Below, piece after piece: positions 27,472 to 36,536 of a stretch of 42,093 bases of DNA (position 1 is its first letter; the number at the start of each line of letters is the position of its first letter). This DNA is from Patescibacteria group bacterium (GTDB taxonomy: Bacteria; Patescibacteriota; Patescibacteriia; JAHIZJ01). The notes beneath the pieces are model-generated. The model was not told the origin of the DNA. It searched no databases and saw nothing but the letters and a program-made list of their open reading frames with translations. The translations under genes were made by a program, and so were the position numbers. The DNA is taken from assembly GCA_028714495.1 (NCBI GenBank), contig JAQTMH010000001.1, forward strand, positions 137,721 through 179,813. Direction: 5' to 3'.

Positions 27472-28557
27472 ATGAAATTATCCCTGTTTAATTATTACCT
27501 ACCTAAAGATTTCATTGCCCAGAAACCTGTCCGGCCGCGCGACCATTCGCGGCTTTTGGTATTAAACCGCCAAACCGGGAAAATCGAGCATCGCCATTTT
27601 TACAATATCGCGGAATATTTAAAACCCGGCGACGTGCTTGTTCTCAATAATTCAAAGGTGTTTCCGGCCCGGTTAATCGGCCGAAAACCAACCGGTGGGA
27701 AAATCGAAGTGTTTTTGTTGCACCAAGAGAATTCAAACACATGGTCGTGCCTCCTGGGCGGAAAAGGCCGGCGGGTGGGGTTACATATTACCGTAGGCGA
27801 AAATGGCCATTCTCGCCTCCAAGAAAATTTCGAAAGCGGGCAAACGTTTGCCCGCCTGCGTGGTACGATAACCAAACATCTTCCCGACGGCACTTGGCAC
27901 ATTCGTTTCAACCACTCCGGCCAAAAACTCCAATCTCTAATTAACCGACTTGGCCAGGCCCCCACCCCGCCTTATATCAAACGCGCCTCAAATTTAACCG
28001 AGTACCAGACAGTCTACGCCCAAAAAACTGGGTCTGTCGCCGCTCCGACCGCCGGTTTTCATTTTACGAAAAACCTTCTTAACCTTTTAGTTAAAAGGTT
28101 AACGATTGAATATATCACCCTCCATGTCGGCTACGGAACGTTTCAACCGGTAAAATCGACCGAAATTGAAAAACACAAAATGCACCCGGAATTTATTGAA
28201 GTGGACAAGGCAACTCATCAACGGCTGCTTCAAGCTAAAAAATCTGGCCGGCGGATTATCGCGGTCGGCACCACCAGTGTGCGAGCACTGGAAAGTCTAT
28301 CTCAAATCCCCCAATCAACAAACAAACCTCAGCCAAAGACTGATCCGCCTCGGGCGGAAATCAACCTTTTTATTTATCCCGGTTACAAATTCAAAATGGT
28401 TGATGCGATGATAACTAACTTTCACCTGCCCAAATCAACTCTCTTGATGCTTGTCTCGGCTTTTGCCGGCCGTACAAAAATTCTAAAGGCATATAAAACA
28501 GCGATAAGAAATAAATACCGGTTTTACTCTTTTGGGGATTCGATGTTGATATCATGA
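27472..28557 (+). CDS. queA: S-adenosylmethionine:tRNA ribosyltransferase-isomerase QueA
   Basis: FNYYLPKDFIAQKPVRPRDHSRLLVL, PTPPYIKR, TVYAQKTGSVAAPTAGFHFT, LFIYPGYKFKMVDAMITNFHLPKSTLLMLVSAF. Confidence 0.95.
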   Translation: MKLSLFNYYLPKDFIAQKPVRPRDHSRLLVLNRQTGKIEHRHFYNIAEYLKPGDVLVLNNSKVFPARLIGRKPTGGKIEVFLLHQENSNTWSCLLGGKGRRVGLHITVGENGHSRLQENFESGQTFARLRGTITKHLPDGTWHIRFNHSGQKLQSLINRLGQAPTPPYIKRASNLTEYQTVYAQKTGSVAAPTAGFHFTKNLLNLLVKRLTIEYITLHVGYGTFQPVKSTEIEKHKMHPEFIEVDKATHQRLLQAKKSGRRIIAVGTTSVRALESLSQIPQSTNKPQPKTDPPRAEINLFIYPGYKFKMVDAMITNFHLPKSTLLMLVSAFAGRTKILKAYKTAIRNKYRFYSFGDSMLIS

Positions 28558-28966
28558 TTAAAGTTGAAAAATCATGCCAAGCGGACCGGGGTCTGGGGGA
28601 AATCTTGAGCGTCATCGTAAACTGTACAACATGGCTATGCTAATGAGAGCGAATATTTCCCCCAGCAGTTCTTTCCCCGCCCGACTCGCTAGCGCTCGCA
28701 AGCGGGGCGAGTCTGCCATCTTTTCTTGCTTGTCCCGCACCTAACATGGTGCGGGGCTGTCAAGAAAAGTGGCAAGCTTATCGTTTTTGCTCGTTGGTGA
28801 TGCGATGTTGATTAAATAAAAAAATGCAACCGGTCATCGTTGACGGCTATAACAAATAGTGATTAACTGTTCTTGCTCGAAGGGAGGGCCGGAAATTCCG
28901 ATCTTTCCCAATTAATGGCGCTTATCCTGCGAACCCGCAATAGGGATCGCGAAAAGGAGGCGTTTC

Positions 28967-29785
28967 ATGGAACCTACGGTTATCACACAAAGGCCGAGTG
29001 ATTCTTTTGAGGCGCTCTGCCGAGATTATTTCACCATGTCAGAGGTACGCGCGCCGGGGTTACTCCACGCTATAGCCCGATTCCCTGGCGACCCGACTGT
29101 CTTTGCCAAAGCTGCCGCTTTTCTCGCCAAGGTCGGAAATGAACAGGAAATCTTCGAACCGAACGAGGATTTGCGAAGCCAAGCTGTCCACTTGATGGTT
29201 CGTTTCCCGATGAAGCGGTGGCTGGATTCCGATCCAGAATGTCTTCTGCTCATCGTGACCATGGTGCGATTCTTCGCTGTCCACCCCCGACACTTCTATC
29301 GCTGTCGCTGCTATCAGGGAGACGCCGAGGTCGTCCAGCAGTTTCTCACGACCTGCTGGAATTCGTTCGTCGCACGCCAAGACCCGAGCGTTAAGCACTC
29401 ATGGATGGTTCCGGACGCGGTGTTGGTGGACGCCTTGATTAACTGCCAGGTTGCGCGACCACTCTGCGCTATGTCAGCTAGCATCCCGCGGCTATACGAT
29501 CGCGTGGTGACCGGCGTTCTCACGGGTAGTATCGAACGGCTAGGCCAAAAAGGTTGGGAATGGCGCGATGCGTTTACCGATGATCAATTCGGCATAGGCC
29601 CAAAAAGCTCCGCCCCCCAAGCAATCGCCTCACGCTTTTTCACGCTAGGTCAACTCTGCGCGCTAGCCAAAAGAGTTGGTGACGATCAATTACGCTGGGA
29701 AGCGAAGACTCTAATCGACGCAGTCCAGCACTTCATCGACAGGAGCCTGGAGTCAGGTCCTCCTACTGTGAAAGTGAGGTCCTGA
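28967..29785 (+). CDS. Hypothetical protein
   Basis: AAGGAGG SD; TTGACG-17-TTAACT upstream; terminator downstream. Confidence 0.65.
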   Translation: MEPTVITQRPSDSFEALCRDYFTMSEVRAPGLLHAIARFPGDPTVFAKAAAFLAKVGNEQEIFEPNEDLRSQAVHLMVRFPMKRWLDSDPECLLLIVTMVRFFAVHPRHFYRCRCYQGDAEVVQQFLTTCWNSFVARQDPSVKHSWMVPDAVLVDALINCQVARPLCAMSASIPRLYDRVVTGVLTGSIERLGQKGWEWRDAFTDDQFGIGPKSSAPQAIASRFFTLGQLCALAKRVGDDQLRWEAKTLIDAVQHFIDRSLESGPPTVKVRS

Positions 29786-29805
29786 CCGCTCCAAGTAACG
29801 CACAA

Positions 29806-29838
29806 GACCAATCCCGCGGGATTGGTCTCTTTTTTATT
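29806..29838 (+). terminator. Rho-independent terminator
   Basis: GACCAATCCCGCGGGATTGGTC then TCTTTTTT. Confidence 0.75.
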
Positions 29839-29913
29839 CTGGTTAATGTGTTGATTGTATAAAAAAACCACAAGTCAATAACGCTTCTGGTCGTTTATGT
29901 TTTTAGAATGGAT

Positions 29914-30225
29914 CTAAACTCTTTCGGCTAAAAGTTCGGCAAAGTTAGTAATGGCCTTTTTCTGGGGCTCATCCAAATCCGTGAAAGACCGGTGGAGAAT
30001 GCAAAACGCGATTGCTTCCAAATATAATATCGGATTTCGACCATGATTGAGCCGTTTGTCGCGTAAATAGTGCCGGGCGCAAGAAAATAGATCACCCATC
30101 TGGGGAGAGTGTTCGGTTGGAACCTTTACCTCATCGCGAAAAAAACCCTGTTGAATGAGATAATTTTCCATCTCGTCGTGTTTTAGTTCGCTCGGGTGCA
30201 ATGGCGTGTCTTTTTGGTTGTCCAT
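29914..30225 (-). CDS. Hypothetical protein
   Basis: 103-aa ORF with GAGGAGGG SD upstream. Confidence 0.6.
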   Translation of the reverse strand: MDNQKDTPLHPSELKHDEMENYLIQQGFFRDEVKVPTEHSPQMGDLFSCARHYLRDKRLNHGRNPILYLEAIAFCILHRSFTDLDEPQKKAITNFAELLAERV

Positions 30226-30240
30226 TTTACCCTCCTCTTG

Positions 30241-32301
30241 TTAATAAATTTTCTTTACACTGGTGCCGGTATAAAAATAGGCTAATATCTCCGTAAAGGT
30301 GCGTTCTTCCTCGGCCTGTTGTCGGGCTCCCAGGGCGCTTAAACCGACGCCGTGGCCGAGCATGGCCAGGCCGGCACTGGCTGGATCAGGGACTGAAATC
30401 AGCCAAGGATAGGGACCGCCAGACCAGACCTCTTCCCAAGCTCTGGTCCGACCGTCGCTGTGTGAAAAGTACGGGGTAACGACTATCTCATCGTTATACA
30501 CAACCATTGTCCCGGCTGTTTCGGCTACGTATTTACTGATATTTGGGGAACGTAATTCGAAATTGTAGCCGCGGTATACCTGATCATAGGTCGCGTCAAT
30601 TGTATAATTTTCTGTCACGTGCTTTGTCCCGGTATTAATGTGGTACTGGGCATAAGTTCTTTCAGCGATAATCAGAGCCTTGAGATATTCCGGCTGATCA
30701 TCATTCGAAGCTTCGGCCACGCCCCGAAGGTACTGTTCGAGCGGCAGCTCATTGATGACCCAGAGTTTTTGCGTGGCCGGGGCATAGTGAATTTCTATTT
30801 CTCCGCGAAACCGATTGTCGTTGAGCTGGGTATTCCACTCCGGCCGGTTGGAATAATTTTTCACTTCGAAAACCGCGGTTCTTTCCTGGGGGACAAACCG
30901 AACATAGCTTTCGCTGATCAATGTTTGAGTCGGAAATTGAAGAGTGTATTTTCCTTCAGCGTAAGTCGTCGCCACCACTTCGCCTGCCTGCAGATTGCCG
31001 ATCAGATTAGCCTTTCCATCAACCACCTTAAACGGCGCGTCAGCGGTTATTTGAACCGGCTCGCTGGCCGCGAAAAGGCCCACCCTGATCTCCGGCTCAT
31101 TCGGTTGTTCATCGACTATCGGCTTGGTAACAGTAATCGGCAGAACAAACCGACCGCCTTCAATCCAGGTTTTATTCTCAACCACTAGAGCGAAGCTTTC
31201 GGTATATTCACCGGGCTCGAGCGGCGCCTTTAAAGTAAAGCTGAAGCGGCCGATCCAATTTGGCGGCACCTCGGCCACTGCCAAACGGGTTGGCCGGTAA
31301 TAGAACTCCGTCCAGCTTTCGTGGATAAAAGGCGAGTGCCGGCCAGCCGGATCGGTCACATTGAGCGCTACATAATTCTGGCCGGTATTTGTCCAGGCGT
31401 TCGCGCCCGTATTTTTAAAATCAGCCCAAACTGAAAATATTTCGCCGGGCGAGACGCTTATTTTCTCGTGGCTTTGCCCGACCAATTCAGTTCGATAGGC
31501 CGGCGGCTGCAAAACAACCTTGATCGGCAAAGTAACATGACCACCCTGAATCCAAGTCAGATTTTCCGCCACCAGTCCAAAATTTTCCGTATACTGGCCG
31601 GCTTGCGCTGGAGCTTGCAGAGCGAATCGAAAAGTGCCGGTTTCTCCAGGTTTTACCACGGCTTCTTTCAGCCGAGCTGGCCGGTAATAATATTCTTTCC
31701 AGGTTGCGTGCTGAAAAGATGAGTGTCGGCCAGCCGGATCAGTGACATTAAAAGCTACAAAATGCTTACCATTATTAGTCCAGGTGGCGTTTCCGGTGTT
31801 TTTAAAGCGAACTTCGAAAGTAAAGGCCCGGCCAGCCAAAATGGTCATGTTCGGATAGTTTTGAGAAACCAGTTCGGCTTTATACTGGCTTGGCTGTTCT
31901 GTTTTTGGGTGAGCCAGGACTGATTCAGCAGCGCTATTTCGGTAAGTGCGGGCAGCTAAAACCCTGGCCACATTTTCTTCTATCGGAGCGGCGGCTAAAC
32001 TGTCTATCCCACTAGGCAAGGGCTGCCCCAGGTAATTACCCACGTATCCCTGGCTAATTGTTTCACGCACCAGGTTATTGCTAAATATGACCACCTGGTT
32101 ATCGGACGTGAAATAATTAGTTTGGATAAAATTCAGAAGTTGAGCGGCCGTTAATACCCCGATCATGAAAATGGTTAAGCGGAGGACTTTCTCGGCTACA
32201 GTTGAACCGGAGTTTTTCTTACTAAAAAAGGGACCCTTAGAATTATCTAAAATTCCCTTACTATAACAAGTATGCCAAATAGTGTTTTGTTTTTGTTTCA
32301 T
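30241..32301 (-). CDS. SpoIID/LytB domain protein with two NBR1-type Ig-like (FW) domains
   Basis: ELPLEQYLRGVAE, GHGVGLSALGARQQAEE (SpoIID); tandem FKNTGNATWTNNGKHFVAFNVTDPAGRHS / FKNTGANAWTNTGQNYVALNVTDPAGRHS. Confidence 0.85.
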   Translation of the reverse strand: MKQKQNTIWHTCYSKGILDNSKGPFFSKKNSGSTVAEKVLRLTIFMIGVLTAAQLLNFIQTNYFTSDNQVVIFSNNLVRETISQGYVGNYLGQPLPSGIDSLAAAPIEENVARVLAARTYRNSAAESVLAHPKTEQPSQYKAELVSQNYPNMTILAGRAFTFEVRFKNTGNATWTNNGKHFVAFNVTDPAGRHSSFQHATWKEYYYRPARLKEAVVKPGETGTFRFALQAPAQAGQYTENFGLVAENLTWIQGGHVTLPIKVVLQPPAYRTELVGQSHEKISVSPGEIFSVWADFKNTGANAWTNTGQNYVALNVTDPAGRHSPFIHESWTEFYYRPTRLAVAEVPPNWIGRFSFTLKAPLEPGEYTESFALVVENKTWIEGGRFVLPITVTKPIVDEQPNEPEIRVGLFAASEPVQITADAPFKVVDGKANLIGNLQAGEVVATTYAEGKYTLQFPTQTLISESYVRFVPQERTAVFEVKNYSNRPEWNTQLNDNRFRGEIEIHYAPATQKLWVINELPLEQYLRGVAEASNDDQPEYLKALIIAERTYAQYHINTGTKHVTENYTIDATYDQVYRGYNFELRSPNISKYVAETAGTMVVYNDEIVVTPYFSHSDGRTRAWEEVWSGGPYPWLISVPDPASAGLAMLGHGVGLSALGARQQAEEERTFTEILAYFYTGTSVKKIY

Positions 32302-32559
32302 TTTTTGGTTTTTCTTTTTGTTTTACTGTTTTAATCTTATCATATTTTTTGGTTTTTGTCAACGGTTGGAGCCTTTATTCCTCAGGGCAACTTACTTTTA
32401 TTTGATCAAACAAAACAATCAAAATACAAAAAAACACATTTTCATCATACGAAATGGGGCTATTTATCAGATGAACAACTCTATTGTTCATTGACCTGAC
32501 GAAGCTTGGTTTGCCAAAAGCGTTTGACGATGGTATGATTTTAAATGAAATAAACGTCC

Positions 32560-33981
32560 ATGAGCCTAACCCGGCAAATCGCCCACAATACTATTTTCCA
32601 GCTCGTCGGGAAAATTATCTCTACCTTTCTCGGAATTATTGTAATTGGGCTGCTGACGCGTTATCTTGGCGCTGAAAAATACGGATACTATTCTACCGTG
32701 ATAGCCTTCCTCCAAATTTTTGCCGTCTTGCTCGATCTGGGGCTCTATATCATCTTGATCAAAAAAATTTCCGAGCCAAACGCCCAGACTGATCATCTGG
32801 TCAATAATATTTTTACCCTGAGATTTTTTTCAGCCATTATCTTTCTGGGTTTAGCCCCGCTGGCTTCCCTGGCCTTCCCTTATCCGACAATCGTTAAAAT
32901 CGGCATTGCCCTAGCTTCGCTGTCCTATCTTTTTGTTTCGTTAAACCAGGTTTTAACCGGCTTGTTTCAGAAAAATTTAAAAATGAATAAAGTCGCCCTG
33001 GCTGAAGTTCTGGGTCGAATCGTACTGCTTGGAGCGACGGCTTTGGTGCTTTTTTTCAAACTTGGGCTGCTGTCAGTGCTGGTGGCTGTGATTCTGGGAA
33101 GTTTTGTCAATTTTCTTTATGTCTTTATGGCGGCCCGGCGTTTTGTCAAAATCCGCTTTGTCTTTCATATGCCAACCTGGCGGAATATTCTAGCCGAAGC
33201 CTGGCCGATTGGCCTTTCCGTGGCCTTTAATCTGATCTATTTCAAAGGCGATACGGTCATCCTTTCGCTGTACCAGCCAGCCGCGGATGTCGGTATTTAT
33301 GGAGCGACTTATAAGGTTTTGGAGATACTGATTACTCTGCCGGCCATGTTTGCCGGCCTGGTTATGCCCTTATTAACCACGGCCTTTGCTCTGGGTGACA
33401 CGCTTCGCTTTCAAAAGCTCATTCAAAGAAGCGTCAACTTCCTTATCTTAATGTCTCTACCGCTGATTGTGGGCGTTCAATTCGTGGCCAAGCCCCTGAT
33501 GCTTCTAATCGCCGGCAATGAGTTTGCCGCCGCCGGCAATGTTTTAAGAATACTGGTGGTGGCCACCGGAATTATTTTTGTCGGAAGCCTTTTTGGAAAC
33601 GCCGTCGTTTCAGTTAATAAGCAAAAGTCGATGATCTGGGTCTATTTCTTGGTCGCCGCCATTTCGTTAACCGGCTATTTAATTCTGATTCCGCGATACA
33701 GTTATTATGGAGCGGCCGCCATCACCGTTTTATCAGAATTCCTGATCATGCTGGGAAGCGCCTTGATGGTTCGCCAGGCCATACGCTTCCGTTTCGAACT
33801 TACCGGACCGATTCGAATTCTCCTGGCCACTCTAGCCATGGCTTCCTGCCTCTGGTTATTCAGAGAATTCCACTGGCTGGTGCTCATCCTAGTCGGATTT
33901 ATCAGCTACTCTTTGTTCCTGGTGCTTTTCAAGGGAATAAGCAGGGCTGAGATAAAAGAAATTTTGAGTTTGCGCGGATGA
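32560..33981 (+). CDS. Polysaccharide flippase (Wzx/MOP family)
   Basis: IAHNTIFQLVGKIISTFLGIIVIGLLTRYLGAEKYGYYSTVIAF; multi-pass. Confidence 0.88.
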   Translation: MSLTRQIAHNTIFQLVGKIISTFLGIIVIGLLTRYLGAEKYGYYSTVIAFLQIFAVLLDLGLYIILIKKISEPNAQTDHLVNNIFTLRFFSAIIFLGLAPLASLAFPYPTIVKIGIALASLSYLFVSLNQVLTGLFQKNLKMNKVALAEVLGRIVLLGATALVLFFKLGLLSVLVAVILGSFVNFLYVFMAARRFVKIRFVFHMPTWRNILAEAWPIGLSVAFNLIYFKGDTVILSLYQPAADVGIYGATYKVLEILITLPAMFAGLVMPLLTTAFALGDTLRFQKLIQRSVNFLILMSLPLIVGVQFVAKPLMLLIAGNEFAAAGNVLRILVVATGIIFVGSLFGNAVVSVNKQKSMIWVYFLVAAISLTGYLILIPRYSYYGAAAITVLSEFLIMLGSALMVRQAIRFRFELTGPIRILLATLAMASCLWLFREFHWLVLILVGFISYSLFLVLFKGISRAEIKEILSLRG

Positions 33982-35105
33982 AAAAAATCCTGATTTTAAA
34001 ATTTCCCTACCGATCAAGCTTCGGCGGCGGCGAAAGCCACACCCTGACGCTGGTGGAAGAATTATCCAAAATGGGATATCAATTCCGGCTGATTTCCTCA
34101 TGCCGCGTGCTCCTCGCCGAGTTCAAAAAACGCGACTGGCCAGCCAAGAAAATCTGGGCTTTGCCCGAACCGGTCGCCAAATGGTCGCTGCTCGTATTTC
34201 CTTTTTTAGCCATACCTATGTTTCTGTATCTTTCTCTGATTCTTTTAATCCAGAGGTTCAGAGGCGTGCGGGCAATCTACTGCCTGTCTTTGACGGAAAA
34301 AATACTGGCCACGTTGCCGGCTCGACTTTTTGGCCTGAAAGTTTTCTGGATGGAACACGTGGGCTTCCGGCGCTGGCTGACTTTAAACCCGCTTCGTATT
34401 TTTTACCGACTTTTTTCCAGGCTGGCCACCGTGGTTGTAATCTCCCAGGCGCTACAGCAGCAACTCCGCTGGCTGGGATTGAAGGAAAAAAATATCAAGG
34501 TGATTTACAATGGTTTTGACTTTTTACGCTTCCAGAAATTGAGGCTGGCCGAACGAATCCAGGATGAGAATCACTTCATCGTCGGCACAGTCTGCCGCTT
34601 GGAAAAGGAAAAGGGATTGGAATTTCTGCTGCTGGCCGCTCAAAAAGCCAAAACCATAATCCCAAATCTGAAGCTGATCATCGTGGGCGACGGCCGGGAG
34701 CGAAAACGCCTCGAGTGGCTGGCCCGCAATCTTGAAATAACCAATTGGACACAGTTTGTCGGCTGGCAGAAAGACGCGGCCCAATGGATTAAGGATTTCG
34801 ATATCTTCGTTCTGCCGTCGGTTGGCCGGGAATCGTTCGGCAATGTCCTGGTCGAAGCCCTGGCGCTAGAGCGGCCGATAATTACTTCCGCCCTCGAGGG
34901 CACTCCGGAAATTGTCCAATCAATGCAAACCGGGATCCTGGTCGAACCGGGAAAATCGGAAGAATTGGCCCAGGCGATAATCTATCTGGCGCAAAACCCG
35001 GCCCTGGCCAGGCAACTGGCCGAAAACGGCCGCGTCTTTGTGGAAAAAAACTTTCCCAAGGAAAAAATGATCCACGATTTCTTTCAACTTTTTGCCACTA
35101 TCTAG
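33978..35105 (+). CDS. Glycosyltransferase family 4-like
   Basis: GGGESHTLTLVEEL, VGTVCRLEKEKGLEFLLLAA, FDIFVLPSVGRESFGNVLVEALALERPII; ATGA overlap with flippase. Confidence 0.9.
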   Translation: MKKILILKFPYRSSFGGGESHTLTLVEELSKMGYQFRLISSCRVLLAEFKKRDWPAKKIWALPEPVAKWSLLVFPFLAIPMFLYLSLILLIQRFRGVRAIYCLSLTEKILATLPARLFGLKVFWMEHVGFRRWLTLNPLRIFYRLFSRLATVVVISQALQQQLRWLGLKEKNIKVIYNGFDFLRFQKLRLAERIQDENHFIVGTVCRLEKEKGLEFLLLAAQKAKTIIPNLKLIIVGDGRERKRLEWLARNLEITNWTQFVGWQKDAAQWIKDFDIFVLPSVGRESFGNVLVEALALERPIITSALEGTPEIVQSMQTGILVEPGKSEELAQAIIYLAQNPALARQLAENGRVFVEKNFPKEKMIHDFFQLFATI

Positions 35106-36536
35106 ATGGATTTGATTCTCAAACAACTGAATCGCAAAACCCTGGTCTGGCTCAGCCTATTGTTCTTGATATTGGCTGTCGGCCTGGGCTTTTTTACCAG
35201 CCGGTTTGATTTGGTAATGGTCCTGGGCTTGCTTGTTACCGTTATAATTTTCCTCGTGGTTTACCGCTCGCCGTTTTTTGGTTTGCTGGCTGTCACTTTC
35301 TTTTTGCCGTTTGAACGGATCGGCTCATACGACATATCCAGCATAACCATCAGGGCCAGCCAGCTTGTCACCTTGGTCTTGATTATAGCTTGGCTGATAA
35401 AGGGGATCATCAACCGCGATTTGAAATTTACGAAAAATCCCCTGCTTTGGCCTTCGCTCGCCTTTCTCTCAGTCAATCTCATGGCCATCACCAACGCGCT
35501 TAACCTCGAACGATCAATCCTGGTTCTCGCTTTTACTATCTTTACCATGGCCTTTGGCTATATTATCCCGCAAATAGTCACCGACGAAAAAAAACTGAGG
35601 AAATTGATCTCCATATTATTGGTAACGACATCGCTTGTCTGTCTTTTCGGCCTCTGGCAATTTTTCGGCGACATGATCGGCCTGCCCGCAACTTTGACTG
35701 GTCTGCGCGAACATTACACCAAGAGTGTTTTCGGCTTCCCGCGAATTCAATCCACCGCTCTTGAGCCTCTCTATTTTGCCAATTTTCTGCTCTTGCCCCT
35801 GGCCCTGGTCTACGCTTTTTTAGTCAGCCGTTCAAGCAGCCTGAAACTTGTCCGCCTCATGCCTCTTTTTATCCTCATTGGTTTAAACATGGTCTTGACC
35901 GTGTCGCGCGGCGGCTATCTCGGCACTTTGGTAATCATCTTAGCTTTAAGCCTTTTCTACTTTAAAAAAGTCTTTCGTTGGAAATTTATTGTTCCCGTGG
36001 TCATCGGCCTGGTCGTGGTCGGATTTCTTGCTGCCTGGGCTCTGGGTTTCGGCGATATTTTCCAATTGAACGTTGACACCTTTGTCACTCACGTAAGCGA
36101 AGCCTTTTCCGGACCAGCCTATTTCGAGCGGATTGAAACCTTTGAGTGGGCTAAGCAGGCCTGGCTGGATTCGCCCTGGATCGGCATCGGTCCAGGCCAA
36201 TACGGCCCTTATGTCGCGGCCCACCCCTTCCTGGAACCGACCGAAGGCTGGAAAATCGTCAATAACGAATTCATCGAGCTCCTGGCCGAAACCGGAATTC
36301 TGGGCCTGGCCGCCTTTTTGCTGATTTTAATACTCCTGGTTGTCCGCTCGATTAAAGCCTTGGTCCGCGCTTCGAATTCCTATTTGAAAGCCGTAATGGC
36401 CGCGCTCCTGGCTGCCTTGTTCGGCGTGATCGCCCAATACCAGACCTTTTCCATCCTCTATATCATGCACGTCTGGTTTTTAATCGGCCTGATCCTGGCC
36501 GTGCAAAATCTAATTCTTGTCCCCAGAAAACCATGA
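35106..36536 (+). CDS. O-antigen ligase family protein
   Basis: Multi-pass; NMVLTVSRGGYLG; WLDSPWIGIGPGQYG; NEFIELLAETGILGL. Confidence 0.85.
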   Translation: MDLILKQLNRKTLVWLSLLFLILAVGLGFFTSRFDLVMVLGLLVTVIIFLVVYRSPFFGLLAVTFFLPFERIGSYDISSITIRASQLVTLVLIIAWLIKGIINRDLKFTKNPLLWPSLAFLSVNLMAITNALNLERSILVLAFTIFTMAFGYIIPQIVTDEKKLRKLISILLVTTSLVCLFGLWQFFGDMIGLPATLTGLREHYTKSVFGFPRIQSTALEPLYFANFLLLPLALVYAFLVSRSSSLKLVRLMPLFILIGLNMVLTVSRGGYLGTLVIILALSLFYFKKVFRWKFIVPVVIGLVVVGFLAAWALGFGDIFQLNVDTFVTHVSEAFSGPAYFERIETFEWAKQAWLDSPWIGIGPGQYGPYVAAHPFLEPTEGWKIVNNEFIELLAETGILGLAAFLLILILLVVRSIKALVRASNSYLKAVMAALLAALFGVIAQYQTFSILYIMHVWFLIGLILAVQNLILVPRKP

